This document shows positions 1 to 10,860 of a DNA stretch of 35,376 nt, piece by piece. The translations under genes and the position numbers were made by a program. Source of the DNA: an uncultured Novosphingobium sp. (GTDB lineage: Bacteria > Pseudomonadota > Alphaproteobacteria > Sphingomonadales > Sphingomonadaceae); the NCBI GenBank assembly GCA_946886365.1, contig CAMPIM010000029.1, forward strand, positions 1 to 35,376, given 5' to 3'. Within the stretch, counting starts at the first letter, position 1. Each line of letters opens with the position of its first letter. The notes beneath the pieces are model-generated. The model worked only from the letters and a program-made list of their open reading frames with translations. It ran no database searches and was not told where the DNA came from.

Positions 1-2829
1 CTTCCAGAGCGCGTCCCTCCCTCCCGCCTTCGAAGGCATCGGCGGCTCGAAAACGCTCGCCCCCCTCTATCGCGACGTCCGCCTGCTCGCTTATCCGGTA
101 AAGCGCGCCAGCCTGCCCCACCCGCAAATGCGTCAAGGCGACGGCACGGCTATCGATGCCGCCGCGCTAGATGATGCCGACCTCAACACCACCGCCCAAA
201 TCACCACCGGCACCCCCGATCAGCCCGGCACGCTGATCCTCGACTATGGCAAGCCCGTCACGGTCCGCTCCGCCAGCCTCTTCGTCCCCAATGCCAAGCC
301 CCCCTTTCGCGACCCGGCCTACCGTCCGGTGCTAGAGGCGGAGCAAGGCAGCGACTGGCGCCAGGTCGGCGACTTCCCCCTTTCCGAAGCCGCTACCACG
401 ATAGCCTTCCCCGCCGTTACCGCCAGCCGCTTCCGCATCGTCCTGCGGCGCAACGACGCGCCCCGCGCGCCCGGCCTTGGCGACGGCGTACCGGGAGCCG
501 TCACCATCGACTTCTTCGCTGAGCCGTCCAAACCAAAGCTGGCCATCGGCGCGCTCCAGCTATCCGCCGAACCACGCCTCGACCGCTTCGAGGCCAAGGC
601 GGGCTTCACCATCCTGCGCGACTACGCCGCCCTCCCCGCCGGATCATCCTCCACCGCTGGCGCCGTAGACCCATCGAAGGTCATCGACATCAGCAGCCAT
701 CTACGTCCCGACGGCACGCTCGACTGGACCCCGCCTTCGGGCAGCAACTGGCGCATCCTCCGCCTCGGCTATTCGCTGCTCGGCAAGACCAACCATCCCG
801 CCACCGCCGAAGCGACCGGCCTTGAAGTCGACAAATATGATCCCGCCGCCGTGCGCCGCTACATGGAAACCTATCTCTCCATGTATCGCGACGCCGTCGG
901 CCCCGGCTGGATTGGCGCAAAGGGCATCCGCGCGCTCGTGACCGACAGCATAGAGGTCGGCCCCTCCAACTGGACGCCGCGCATGGTGGAGGAATTCACG
1001 GCCCGGCGCGGCTATGATCCCCTGCCCTATCTGCCCGTCCTCACCGGCGCGATCGTCGGCTCGCCCGCGCGTAGCGACGCCTTTCTCCACGACTATCGCC
1101 AGACGCTGGCAGACCTCCTCGCCGACGCCCATTATGGCACCATCGCGAAGGTCGCGCATGAAAATGGCCTCATCCTCTATGGCGAAGCGTTGGAGGATGT
1201 GCGCCCGGTCCTGGGCGACGACCTCACCATGCGCAGCCATGCCGATGTGCCGATGGCCGCGCTCTGGACCTGGAACCGCGATGCAAAGCCCCGTCCGACC
1301 TTGCTCGGCGACATGAAGGGCGCGGCATCGGTCGCCCATATCTACGGCCAGAATATCGTCGCAGCCGAATCCATGACATCCGCCATGTCGCCCTGGGCCT
1401 TCGCGCCTTCGGACCTGAAGCGCATCATCGACCTGGAGTTCGCGTCCGGCATCAACCGCCCGATCGTCCACACCTCCGTCCATCAGCCGGTCGATGACAA
1501 GGTGCCGGGCCTCAGCCTCATGATCTTCGGCCAATATTTCAACCGGCATGAAAGCTGGGCGGAAATGGCGCGCCCCTGGGTCGATTATATGGCCCGCACC
1601 AGCTACCTGCTTCAGCAGGGCCGCGACCATGCCGACATCGCCTGGTTCCATGGAGAGGACGCGCCGATCACCGCCCTGTTCGCGACCGCAGAACCGGCGG
1701 GATTGCCCAAGGGCTATTGTTATGACTTCGTCAACGCCGACATCCTCGCCAATGTCCTGAAGGTCGAGGATGGCCAGCTGGTCGCGCCCGGCGGCGCCCG
1801 CTACCGCGCCCTTTATCTCGGCGGATCGAGCCGCGTCATGACCCTGCCCACCCTACGCCGCATCGCCGCGCTCGCCGACGCAGGCGTCCCCATCATCGGC
1901 GAAGCGCCCCAGCGCGATCCCGCGATGAAGGATGATCCCGCCGCCTTCGCCGCACTGGTCGACCGCCTGTGGAAAGGCACCACCACCGCCAAGCCGCGCA
2001 TCATCCCCGCTCAAGACCCGGACGCCGCCCTTGCCCGCATCGGCATCGCCCCTGATTTCCGCGTCACCGGCGGTGCGCCCGACAGCGAATATCGCTTCGT
2101 CCACCGCACGCTGCCGGACGGCGAACTCTATTTCGTCAACAACCGCCAGAACCGCGCGGAAAAGATCGAAGCCCGCTTCCGCGTGACCGGCCGGCAGGCC
2201 GAAATCTGGCGCGCGATCGACGGCACGGCAGCACCTGTCTCCTACCGCACCGAAGGCCAGGAAACCGTCATCCCGCTGGACGTCGGCGCAGAGGATGCCT
2301 TCTTCATCCTCTTCCGCAAGCCCGCCAGCGCCCCCGCCGCAACAATCGCCGCGCCCAACCCGCGCCAGATCGCAACCCTCGACCAGCCATGGCAGATCAG
2401 CTTCCAGCCCGGCCGGGGTGCGCCCGCCGCCCTGTCGATGCCCCAACTCACACCACTCAACGAAGCGAGGCAAGAAGGCGTCCGCTACTTCTCCGGCATC
2501 GCCGCCTACACAAGCCGCTTCACTCTGCCCAAAGCCGCAAAACGCGGCCAGCCACTCTGGCTCGATCTTGGGAAGGTAGGCGACCTCGCCGAAGTCCGCG
2601 TCAACGGCCAGCTTGCCGGGACCAGCTGGTTCGCACCCTATCGCCTCGACATCGGCCGCTTCGTCAAATCCGGCAGCAACCAGCTGGAGGTGAAAGTCGC
2701 CAATCTCTGGGTCAACCGCCTCATCGGTGACAAGCAACCCGGCGCCAAACCCATAACCTTCACCGCCGCTCCCACCTATAAACCGAACGCGCCCCTACGT
2801 CCGGGCGGTCTGATCGGCCCGGTGACGCT

Positions 2830-2842
<13 letters not shown>
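1..2842 (+). CDS. GH106 alpha-L-rhamnosidase, 5' end outside window
   Basis: The reading frame is open from the first bases of the window (codons from position 2) to the TGA at 2840-2842, about 946 visible residues. The start lies upstream, so the first ATG seen (128) is internal. The middle carries hallmarks I associate with glycoside hydrolase family 106: a GLEVDKYDPAAVRRYMETYL stretch near 835-890 and a DSIEVGPSNWTP stretch near 945-980, in the catalytic barrel. The last ~150 residues form a galactose-binding-like beta-sandwich (LWLDLGKVGDLAEVRVNGQ). Family members usually exceed 1,000 residues, so roughly the N-terminal 100-200 residues are missing. Such enzymes release terminal L-rhamnose from plant glycosides or polysaccharides and are normally exported. 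It overlaps the next gene, implying one operon. The exact substrate is unknown. Confidence 0.88.
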
Positions 2843-4354
<1,512 letters not shown>

Positions 4355-4792
4355 GTGATGTGCGTGATCCGCGCGCCTTGGAAAGGCAAAGTCATTGAGA
4401 GAACCGCAGCGAAGTTCGAGCCACTTGAGCAGACTGGTGCGAACATCGTCCATCAGTTCAAACTGAACTGGGCGGCCGGTCTTTTGCTGAACAACGGTGG
4501 CCCTGGTCCGGATTTTGCGATCACAAACAATGTCACTGATCCGGATTTTCACCAGGTCGCAGCCGCGCAGCTTGCTATCGATAGCCAGATCGAAAAGCGC
4601 TCGGCCTCGAAGTCGTCGGTGTTGATCAAGGAAGAAACGGACTGCCCAAATCTGGCGGGGGTCGAGGGCTCGCTTGGCGCCAACTTTTCGTCCCGCGTTC
4701 CATGACACTCGCTCGCGATCGGCGGGATCAAATTCTGATAATCCAATGACACTTCTCCTGTGGCCACGATGGCCACAGGCAAAACGCGTCAA
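4355..4792 (-). pseudogene. Truncated tyrosine recombinase (integrase)
   Basis: The - strand frame encodes ADRERVSWNAGRKVGAKRAL, then DRALFDLAIDSKLRGCDLVK-like text and VVQQKTGRPVQFELMDDVR, ending in FAFPRRADHAHHIS. This is the N-terminal and central part of a small integrase common in sphingomonads. The region with the catalytic HxxR and tyrosine (normally about 75 further residues) is missing. After HHIS the frame runs into the IS66 remnant and becomes meaningless. No convincing start codon is seen: TTG at 4792 opens the frame, but homology starts near 4740, and a good AGGAGA motif sits there without an ATG in frame. I judge it inactive. Confidence 0.72.
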
Positions 4793-4832
4793 CGCGAGAC
4801 CGACCCTTTGCGGTCATTCAGCCACTAACCTC

Positions 4833-4864
4833 CCGACCTTCGGGGCGGTCGGTCTGCTTTTTTT
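4833..4864 (+). terminator. Rho-independent terminator-like hairpin
   Basis: CCGACC (4833-4838) pairs with GGTCGG (4847-4852) around an 8-base loop and is followed after five bases by seven T (4858-4864). It lies upstream of the truncated integrase and points rightward. No intact + strand gene precedes it, so it probably belonged to a lost gene or to the integrase element's boundary. Confidence 0.5.
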
Positions 4865-5017
4865 GATCCTGTAGGCTCAGCCAATGACGGTCTGATAAGG
4901 AAACTGAGCAGTCAGCGGACCTTCTGCCTTGCCAGGACCACTGCTGAGTTGACCTTTTTCATCAGCGACGGCTGCATCCATGATCCTGATCGGCCATACA
5001 GGCACCCATGCCACGTT

Positions 5018-6325
5018 TTAACGCTCGCTGACCGCAGCCCATTCGGCAATGTTGGATTCCTGACCGATCAGCGCCAAGCCATGAGCGATCGACGTCAGTT
5101 CATCGCCGCCCGCGATGCGATCGGCCGCAAAACGCTCTTCAAAAAGGCGCTGGACCGCCGGGATCAGAGAGGACCCTCCGGTAAGAAAAACCTGGTCTAT
5201 CGCCTGGGCCGCAATGCCCGCTTCGGCAAGCGCCGCATCTACGGTTGCGCCGATGCGGTCGAGGTCCGGCGCAATCCACTGTTCGAAATCCGCACGGCTG
5301 ACATCTGCCTCCACATGCACGCCAGCACGATCGAAATGAAAATACGCATGCTCTTCGCTGGAGAGCGTGCGCTTCAATTGGGCAACCGCATCATAGAGGG
5401 GGTAGCCAAGCTCATTTTCCACGACAGCGATCATACGGCCGATCGCCGCGGGATCGGTCGCTGCCCGCTTGAGCTTCTGCAATTCGGCCAGCGTGCGACG
5501 ATTATGCATCAGCGCAAGGCGCGCCCAGTCGCCGAAATCGGCAAAATGGCCCGCAGGGATCTCCAGCGACTTGCCCATCGACGCATAGGTGCCGCCTTTC
5601 CCCAGCATGGGCAGCACCAGCTTGTCCATAATCCGATAGTCGAAGCGATCGCCCGCTATACCAATGCCGGCGGAGCCAAGCGGTATGCAGCGTTGCGCCG
5701 CACCGGGCGCCTCGATCCGCACCACGGAAAAATCGCTCGTGCCGCCCCCGAAGTCGGCGACCAGCAAGGTGGCGGGTTCGGTTAGCCGCGCGGCGAAGCT
5801 GAAGGCAGCGCCCAGCGGTTCGTAGACATAATGCACTTCTCGCTCCAGGGCAGCGAACATGAGGTCGTAGCGCTGGCGGGCAAGCACATCGTCGGGCCGT
5901 TGTCCTGCATAACGGACCGGGCGGCCAACGACGACGCGCGGTGGCAACAGCTTGAGTTCCTCGGCTGCATGTGCCCGCAGCCGCTCCAGAAAAACATGGC
6001 CGAGTTCTTCGAAGCGCAATCGCTTTTCGAAGATGGTCGCGTGTTCGAACGCCCTGCTGGCGGCGACGGATTTGAAGGATTGCAGAAAGCGGCTGCCCTG
6101 AGGAAAATCCAGAAACTCGGAGATGGCCCATGGCCCTGCTTCCCGCGCAATGCCGCCCGGCACGTCGCTATCTTCCCAGAAACAAAGCGCGGAGCGGAAG
6201 ATGGGGCCAGCATTTCCCGAAGCTGGATAATTCACCAGCGTCGCCCCGCCATCCGCATCGCCTAGCGCGACAACCGAGTTGGTGGTTCCAAAATCGATGC
6301 CGATCGAACGAGGAGACGAAATCAT
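5018..6325 (-). CDS. Hsp70-family chaperone, YegD-like
   Basis: About 435 residues. Near the N terminus SIGIDFGTTNSVVAL is the phosphate-1 loop of the actin/Hsp70 ATPase fold; LLVADFGGGTSDFSVV in the middle is phosphate-2; FLTGGSSLIPAVQRLFEERF near the C terminus is the adenosine motif. The protein ends soon after, so it has the nucleotide-binding domain but no DnaK-type substrate-binding and lid domains, as in E. coli YegD (about 450 residues). The start ATG at 6325 was chosen because the ATPase fold begins seven residues later; upstream in-frame codons encode low-complexity text. No good ribosome-binding site is visible. It lies upstream of nothing else on this strand and 104 bases after the YaiI-like gene. 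Its clients are unknown. Confidence 0.88.
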   Translation of the reverse strand: MISSPRSIGIDFGTTNSVVALGDADGGATLVNYPASGNAGPIFRSALCFWEDSDVPGGIAREAGPWAISEFLDFPQGSRFLQSFKSVAASRAFEHATIFEKRLRFEELGHVFLERLRAHAAEELKLLPPRVVVGRPVRYAGQRPDDVLARQRYDLMFAALEREVHYVYEPLGAAFSFAARLTEPATLLVADFGGGTSDFSVVRIEAPGAAQRCIPLGSAGIGIAGDRFDYRIMDKLVLPMLGKGGTYASMGKSLEIPAGHFADFGDWARLALMHNRRTLAELQKLKRAATDPAAIGRMIAVVENELGYPLYDAVAQLKRTLSSEEHAYFHFDRAGVHVEADVSRADFEQWIAPDLDRIGATVDAALAEAGIAAQAIDQVFLTGGSSLIPAVQRLFEERFAADRIAGGDELTSIAHGLALIGQESNIAEWAAVSER

Positions 6326-6429
6326 GTCATGCCAGTGCAATGGGAAAGGGCACCACCAGCCCGAGCCGGGTGGGGCGGCGCCTATCGCAGGCACAAGCGC
6401 GCGACGCAACCTTTACGATATCGCGGACA

Positions 6430-6906
6430 TTAGAGCGGGCGGGCCACCGCACGGCGCTGTATAGCGAGCAAGCGAACCAGCGTTTCATCCAGTGCGGAGA
6501 GGAACCGCGACCGGTCAACTTTGCTGAAAGCGGCGGGCCCACCAACATGATCGCTGCCAGCTCTCAAATCAGCCATGATCGCGCGAACCGCTATGGCATT
6601 GCCGATGGACGCGTTCGTAAAGGGCTTGCCGGTGGGAGAAATTACCGCCCCACCCATTTTCAGGCAGCGGTCAGCCAGCAGAATATCAGCCGTGATGACT
6701 ACCGTTCCGGCCGTCACCCGCTCGGCGATCCAGTCGTCCGCCGCGTCGAACCCGTCGCTGACCACTGTGCGGCTGATCAGAGGATGACGGGGTATCCGCA
6801 AGGGACTGTTGCTCACGACCGTGACAGGCACGGCATGGCGAAGGGCAACCTTGTAGATTTCATCCTTTACCGGGCAGGCGTCGGCATCAATTAGAATTTG
6901 GATCAT
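6430..6906 (-). CDS. YaiI/YqxD-family protein (UPF0178, DUF188)
   Basis: 158 residues starting MIQILIDADACPVKDEIYKV, the signature N terminus of the YaiI/YqxD family, with a PIN-like arrangement of acidic residues (IDADACP, SDGFDAADDWI, ITADILLADRCL). Members are usually 150-160 residues, so this one is full length. The biochemical function is not established; a nuclease-like role has been guessed from the fold. The ATG at 6906 is preferred over a codon four residues earlier because family proteins begin at this point. It is in a leftward run with the CDP-alcohol gene (29 bases upstream) and the Hsp70 gene downstream, so co-transcription is plausible. Confidence 0.88.
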   Translation of the reverse strand: MIQILIDADACPVKDEIYKVALRHAVPVTVVSNSPLRIPRHPLISRTVVSDGFDAADDWIAERVTAGTVVITADILLADRCLKMGGAVISPTGKPFTNASIGNAIAVRAIMADLRAGSDHVGGPAAFSKVDRSRFLSALDETLVRLLAIQRRAVARPL

Positions 6907-6935
6907 CGGACACCACACTCATGCGGCATGGCGCA

Positions 6936-7618
6936 TCATCTTCCACCACGCTCGGCCCGGGCGAGGCGCCGTCCGGTGGTGATCGTCTGAATGATGAACA
7001 GCAGGATCAGGATCAGGCCAACTGCTCCCACAAAAACATCAAAGCCGGACAGCGCTCCAAAGATACCGGGACCTGACCCGAGCACCATCATCATCACCGT
7101 CAGTGCGATCAGCATCAGTCGCAATTCTGTGGTCCAGCGGCGAGATAGGACAGCTTGAACTCCCCCAGAACACGGGCGGAAAGATAGGCATGGATCGACA
7201 GCAACAGATAACCGGCCAGGGCCACCAGCGCGACGTTCATGGTTACGAAGGGACTAAGGCCAATGCCTGCAAGGATCAGCAGTGTTGCCAACCCATCGCA
7301 GCTATGGTCGATGAAGTAACCGTAGGAGGGACGCTCAATATGGCGATAGCGCGCAATGCTGCCATCCATCGAATCCCCGAACCATTGGACTACATAGCCG
7401 ACGATGGCGAGTAGCAGCCAAGAAGCTGCCAGACCACTGGCGACATAACCCACGAAGATCATGAAGGCACCAACCATACCCAGCAAAGTCAGCCGATCAG
7501 GCGTGACCCACGGCGGCATCTGGCTGCACAGCCAATTCAGCAATCGGCGTTCCCTGGCGGCTAACCAATTTCCCTGTATTCTCGATAGGGAAGGCGCGGT
7601 CTGTAATGGGATTGTCAT
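6936..7618 (-). pseudogene. CDP-alcohol phosphatidyltransferase, single-base frameshift
   Basis: From the ATG at 7618 the frame gives a membrane protein with the CDP-alcohol phosphotransferase signature DSMDGSIARYRHIER...GYFIDHSCD (D-x2-DG-x2-AR-x9-G-x3-D-x3-D), which transfers a phospho-alcohol head group in phospholipid synthesis. It stops at 7115 after FKLSYLAAGPQNCD. The next frame, from about 7130, continues TELRLMLIALTVMMMVLGSG and two membrane helices to 6936. Adding one base near 7129-7133 restores AAGP-TELRLMLIAL and a ~228-residue protein, the usual length. So either a recent 1-bp deletion or a sequencing error. Motif residues are all intact, which favours a recent event. Confidence 0.82.
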
Positions 7619-7637
7619 ACGGCCTTATGAGGCCGTA
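7618..7637 (-). promoter_or_regulatory. Hairpin overlapping the CDP-alcohol gene start
   Basis: A perfect 8-bp stem with a four-base loop (TACGGCCT at 7618-7625, AGGCCGTA at 7630-7637) ends one base into the start codon on the - strand. Any ribosome-binding site (AAGG inside the stem) would be sequestered. It may modulate translation or be the tail of a decayed upstream element. Confidence 0.3.
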
Positions 7638-7833
7638 CGCTTCTATGAGCAACGTGCGAATATTTCCGACCTGAAGGCAGCGGCATGAGCGGCAAATCTC
7701 GGCAGAGCACGCCCCTTTGTAGCCGCTCAGCAGCTAATTTCTGGCACCAGCTGCGGACGGTCGGGTTTTCCTGCTCGACCGCCGACGATCAGCGCTTGGC
7801 AGACGCGATCGGGAAGCTGCCCGGTAGTTCAGC

Positions 7834-8130
7834 TCAATTTCCGTTCACAATCTTGTCGCGCTGGTCAGCGGAGAGCGCGTCCGCGTTGATGTCGGACTCG
7901 TCGATCGCTTCTTCCTTGGCTTCGCCTTGTTCCCGCGTGGCGTCAGCCTTGGCCTGCATCATGTCCTCGGCCGTTCCGCTCATATTGTCGGCCATGGCGT
8001 CCATCCTGTCCGCCCTGTTTTCCATCGCCTCCTGCGCCTGTTCGCCCAACTTGTCGTCTCCTTTGCCGCCACAGGCTGCCAAAGCCAGGCTGAGGCTCGC
8101 GGCGCAGGCGAAGATAATTGTGCGATGCAT
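7834..8130 (-). CDS. Small lipoprotein, acidic helical
   Basis: 98 residues. MHRTIIFACAASLSLALAAC is a lipoprotein signal with the lipobox LAAC (Cys20), followed by a GGKGDDK linker and a highly charged, probably helical body rich in Met, Asp, Glu and Ala (ENRADRMDAMADNMSGTAED), ending QRDKIVNGN. The ATG at 8130 is preferred over 8160 and 8151 since GAGAGA lies five bases before it and the signal peptide starts there. It follows the DUF1206 gene by 84 bases on the same strand, so the two are probably co-transcribed. No function is recognised; an envelope-anchored or stress role is only a guess. Confidence 0.8.
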   Translation of the reverse strand: MHRTIIFACAASLSLALAACGGKGDDKLGEQAQEAMENRADRMDAMADNMSGTAEDMMQAKADATREQGEAKEEAIDESDINADALSADQRDKIVNGN

Positions 8131-8214
8131 GTCGTCTCTCTCATTTTCCATCCAGGCCATAACCCCTCAACCCAATGTCGGATCCCAGAGGCAGATCGGG
8201 AGCGTGAACAATCC

Positions 8215-9036
8215 TTACAAATTCGGCGTAACGACCTTGAGACGGCGATATCTCGCCTCCACGAAGCTGAAGATGCCGAACAGCGCCAGGCCGGTCGCAA
8301 CTATCAGCAAGAGTGATGGCCCATGATCCTGCTCACGCAGTTCCCGGAGCGCCGCGCCAAGACCGCCTGCCTCTTGTGGATCGCGGTTGAGCAGTACGTT
8401 AATCAGGAACCATGCGATCATGGCAAAGACCAGCGCCCGCGCGGCATAACCTGCTTGTCCGATCCAACGAACCTGACGGGGGGCAGGCACATCGCCGTCC
8501 AGTTCGTCGAAATTCGCCTGATACGCCTTGACGCCCTGAGCCACCGCGACGGCAAGGAGGGAAAGTGCCACGAAGGCCACCAGCAGCGGACCTGCGGGCT
8601 GCTCCAACAGCCAGCCGGACCAGCTTTGAGCGGCTTCGTCGCCCGGGCTGCCCAAGGATGCGGGGGCTTTTCGCAACGCCAGGCGTGCTGCCGTCACCGC
8701 AAGACCAGCGTGGACAATGCCGCTCAAGGCATAGCCAAGTCTTTCGAACTTCCCCTTGAAATCGCGCGATCGCATTTCGGGATCGAGAATGGCTTCGGTC
8801 AGACGCCAGAAGGCATAGCCAGCAAAGCCAAGAGCGCAAAGAGCGAGGAGCAAGCGGCCAAACGGCGCATCGGCGAGCGTGCCCAGGACGCCCTGATTGT
8901 CACTTGGCTGCCCCCCATCGAATGCGACGTCGATGGCGAATACGCCAATCAGAAGATAAACGAGGCCGCGCGCCGCAAAACCCAGCCGGGCAAACAAGGT
9001 GAACCAACTCCCGGAACCGTCGTACTTTGTTCTCAT
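8215..9036 (-). CDS. DUF1206 multi-pass membrane protein
   Basis: 273 residues with about six membrane helices arranged as three similar two-helix units, each opened by a RxGxxARGxVY-like motif: LGFAARGLVYLLIGVFAID near the N terminus, LGYALSGIVHAGLAVTAARL in the middle and AGYAARALVFAMIAWFLI later. This triplication defines DUF1206. Function is unknown. The start ATG at 9036 has an excellent AGGAGG six bases upstream. It is divergent from the SIMPL gene at 9230 with a 193-base shared control region, and the lipoprotein follows it. Confidence 0.9.
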   Translation of the reverse strand: MRTKYDGSGSWFTLFARLGFAARGLVYLLIGVFAIDVAFDGGQPSDNQGVLGTLADAPFGRLLLALCALGFAGYAFWRLTEAILDPEMRSRDFKGKFERLGYALSGIVHAGLAVTAARLALRKAPASLGSPGDEAAQSWSGWLLEQPAGPLLVAFVALSLLAVAVAQGVKAYQANFDELDGDVPAPRQVRWIGQAGYAARALVFAMIAWFLINVLLNRDPQEAGGLGAALRELREQDHGPSLLLIVATGLALFGIFSFVEARYRRLKVVTPNL

Positions 9037-9052
9037 CGCGCCTCCTGGTCAT

Positions 9053-9077
9053 GGAACGCCGGGGAGCCGACGAAGTT
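9053..9077 (+). promoter_or_regulatory. Candidate EcfG-type (general stress) promoter
   Basis: GGAAC at 9053-9057, 16 bases, then AGTT at 9074-9077. The alphaproteobacterial EcfG consensus is GGAAC-N16-17-CGTT, so one base of the -10 element differs. It faces the SIMPL gene, with a long ~145-base leader. It is a single short match, so weak. Confidence 0.25.
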
Positions 9078-9229
9078 GCCGAGGCTGATTGCGACACCGT
9101 CGGCGCACGGCAGCAGGTCGGCCAGGCAATGTATGCCGATCATCCAAAGGCGCCAGCAAGATCGTTCCTGCTGCGATGAAACCAGAGCATCGTGGCAACG
9201 TTACGCTGACACAACAAGGAGAGAGGCTG

Positions 9230-10015
9230 ATGAAATGGTGCGTCTTTCTGGCGATCGCAGCGAGCGCCACATCCGCCGGGCAGGCGCAGTTGCCTGCTGC
9301 AAACCCGGTGCTCGCCCCTGAGGAAACCTTGCTGGTGGTGAGCGGAGAAGGACAGAGCCGCCGAGTGCCTGATGTGGCCGTCTTCTCAGCTGGCGTTGTT
9401 ACACAGGGCAAGACGGGCGGCGACGCGCTCAGTGTCAACGCAACGCGGATGGATGAGGTGGTCAAAGCCTTGAAACGTGCCAGCATTGCGGATCGCGACA
9501 TCCAGACATCGGCGCTTTCCCTGCAGCCGCAATATTCCAATCCGGATCAGGAGGCCCAAATCCGGGCAAGAATGACGCGCGAGCCCTATGTCGCGCCGGC
9601 ACAGCCCCAGGCGCCCCGGATCATCGGCTATGAAGCGCGCAACAATGTGCAGGTGCGCGTCCGCAAGCTGGGTGAAATGGGGCGGATCATCGACACTCTG
9701 GTCCAGGCTGGCGCCAATCAGGTAGACGGCCCGTCCTTCACGCTGGACGAGCCCAAGGCCGCGCTCGACGAAGCGCGGACGGCGGCGGTGCGCGAGGCCC
9801 GGTCTCGCGCCGAGCTTTACGCGCGGGCGGCGGGGTTGCGCATTTCCCGCATCCTGTCGATCAGCGAGGGCGGAGGCTATTATCCCCAGCCGATCATTGT
9901 CACGGGCCGCATGGCAGGAGCGCCCCCCGCGCCGCCGCCGCCGCCAAGTCCAGTGGCACCGGGCGAGTTGATGCTCGGCGCAACCGTCTCCATCCAGTTC
10001 GCGCTTCGACCCTAG
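9230..10015 (+). CDS. SIMPL-domain (DUF541) periplasmic protein
   Basis: 261 residues. A signal peptide (MKWCVFLAIAASATSAGQAQ) leads into the SIMPL/DUF541 domain: LLVVSGEGQSRRVPDVAVFS, then SVNATRMDEVVKALKRASIA, DIQTSALSLQPQY, and AREARSRAELYARAAGLRIS near the C-terminal half. A proline-rich loop (APPAPPPPPSPVAPGE) precedes a final strand VSIQFALRP. The ATG at 9230 has AAGGAGAG at 9216-9223, deciding the start over the upstream frame opening at 9089. Members are periplasmic or outer-membrane proteins of poorly defined function, some tied to oxidative or envelope stress. A second, damaged SIMPL gene starts two bases after its stop. Confidence 0.9.
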   Translation: MKWCVFLAIAASATSAGQAQLPAANPVLAPEETLLVVSGEGQSRRVPDVAVFSAGVVTQGKTGGDALSVNATRMDEVVKALKRASIADRDIQTSALSLQPQYSNPDQEAQIRARMTREPYVAPAQPQAPRIIGYEARNNVQVRVRKLGEMGRIIDTLVQAGANQVDGPSFTLDEPKAALDEARTAAVREARSRAELYARAAGLRISRILSISEGGGYYPQPIIVTGRMAGAPPAPPPPPSPVAPGELMLGATVSIQFALRP

Positions 10016-10017
10016 GC

Positions 10018-10610
10018 GTGAAGCTGACGGCCTGGCCCGCGATGATCGCCGGGTCGCTCCTGCTTGCAGCGCTGCGAACCGGCAGATGATCGCGACGATC
10101 GTGGATGCTCTCGCCCAGGCGGGCATCGTGGAGAAGGACATTCAAACCCGATCTCTGAACGTGCAGCGAATTGATTGTGGCGATCGCAAGGGTCAGTATC
10201 AGGCGAGTAACGTCATCAATGTCACGGTGCGGGATGTGGATCGCGCCTCCGCTGTCATCACGGCGGCTACGGCTGCTGGAGCCAACATCCTGAGCGGTCC
10301 TGACCTGCGCCTCGCGGACCCGGTAAAGGCAGCCAACTCAGCCTACACAGCGGCGTACGAGGCAGCCCATGCGCGGGCGCAGGCCTACGCCGATGCAGCG
10401 GGCATGACGATCGCCCGTGTCCTGACCGTCCGCGATGCGGGCGGGACGCAAGGCAATCGCTACCTGCCCGGCGCCGTACCCGTCGCGCCGCCGCCTGTCG
10501 CTGTCGAGCAATCCGCCGCCAACGCCTCGACAGTTCTGCTCATGCCGGGGCAGACAGCGAGCACCGTTTCAGTTAGGTCGATTTCGCGCTGGTGCCAAAA
10601 GCCGCCCTCT
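10018..10610 (+). pseudogene. Second SIMPL gene, internally deleted and frameshifted
   Basis: A GTG at 10018, two bases after the previous stop, opens a signal peptide (KLTAWPAMIAGSLLLAAL), which hits a TGA at about 10087. From about 10077 the next frame resumes as NRQMIATIVDALAQAGIVEK and continues with SNVINVTVRDVDRASAVI and AYADAAGMTIARVLTV, clear SIMPL text. So the start of the mature domain, roughly 40 residues, is deleted with a frame change. Near 10575 a second shift replaces the expected final strand: one frame gives TVSVRSISRW, the other VDFALVPK, the normal ending. Two lesions mean the gene is dead. It and the intact upstream gene form a tandem pair. Confidence 0.8.
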
Positions 10611-10860
10611 AACGAGCCGCGTCTCTTAAAAACGATTAGTTCGGGTGGCGACGCTTTGCGGCCGTTCGGAAGCCAAATTTTACATCCCGGATGCAGACGC
10701 CCAGCTATCCCGTTTAGGTAGCAGGAGGCTTCCGATGTTGAACGCCCACCGTGATAAAATCTCGGCTTCCCTCACAGGAAAGTCGCCCCTCATTCCGCGA
10801 TGATAAGTTAAACAGGCAAGTTTCGTCAGGACCGCCTGTCACTGGCAACCTTTTAGATGA

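Noticed and set aside
4757..4777. TGGCCA repeats upstream of the truncated integrase
   Set aside because: Short near-palindrome in the middle of a degraded frame. No attachment-site partner was seen in the window.
10667..10734. Inverted repeat CGGAAGCC / GGCTTCCG
   Set aside because: Eight-base arms about 52 bases apart with no other support; likely chance in non-coding DNA.
10810..10845. Possible terminator after the GST pair (ACAGGC/GCCTGT)
   Set aside because: Six-bp stem with a long loop and only three T after it; too weak to call.
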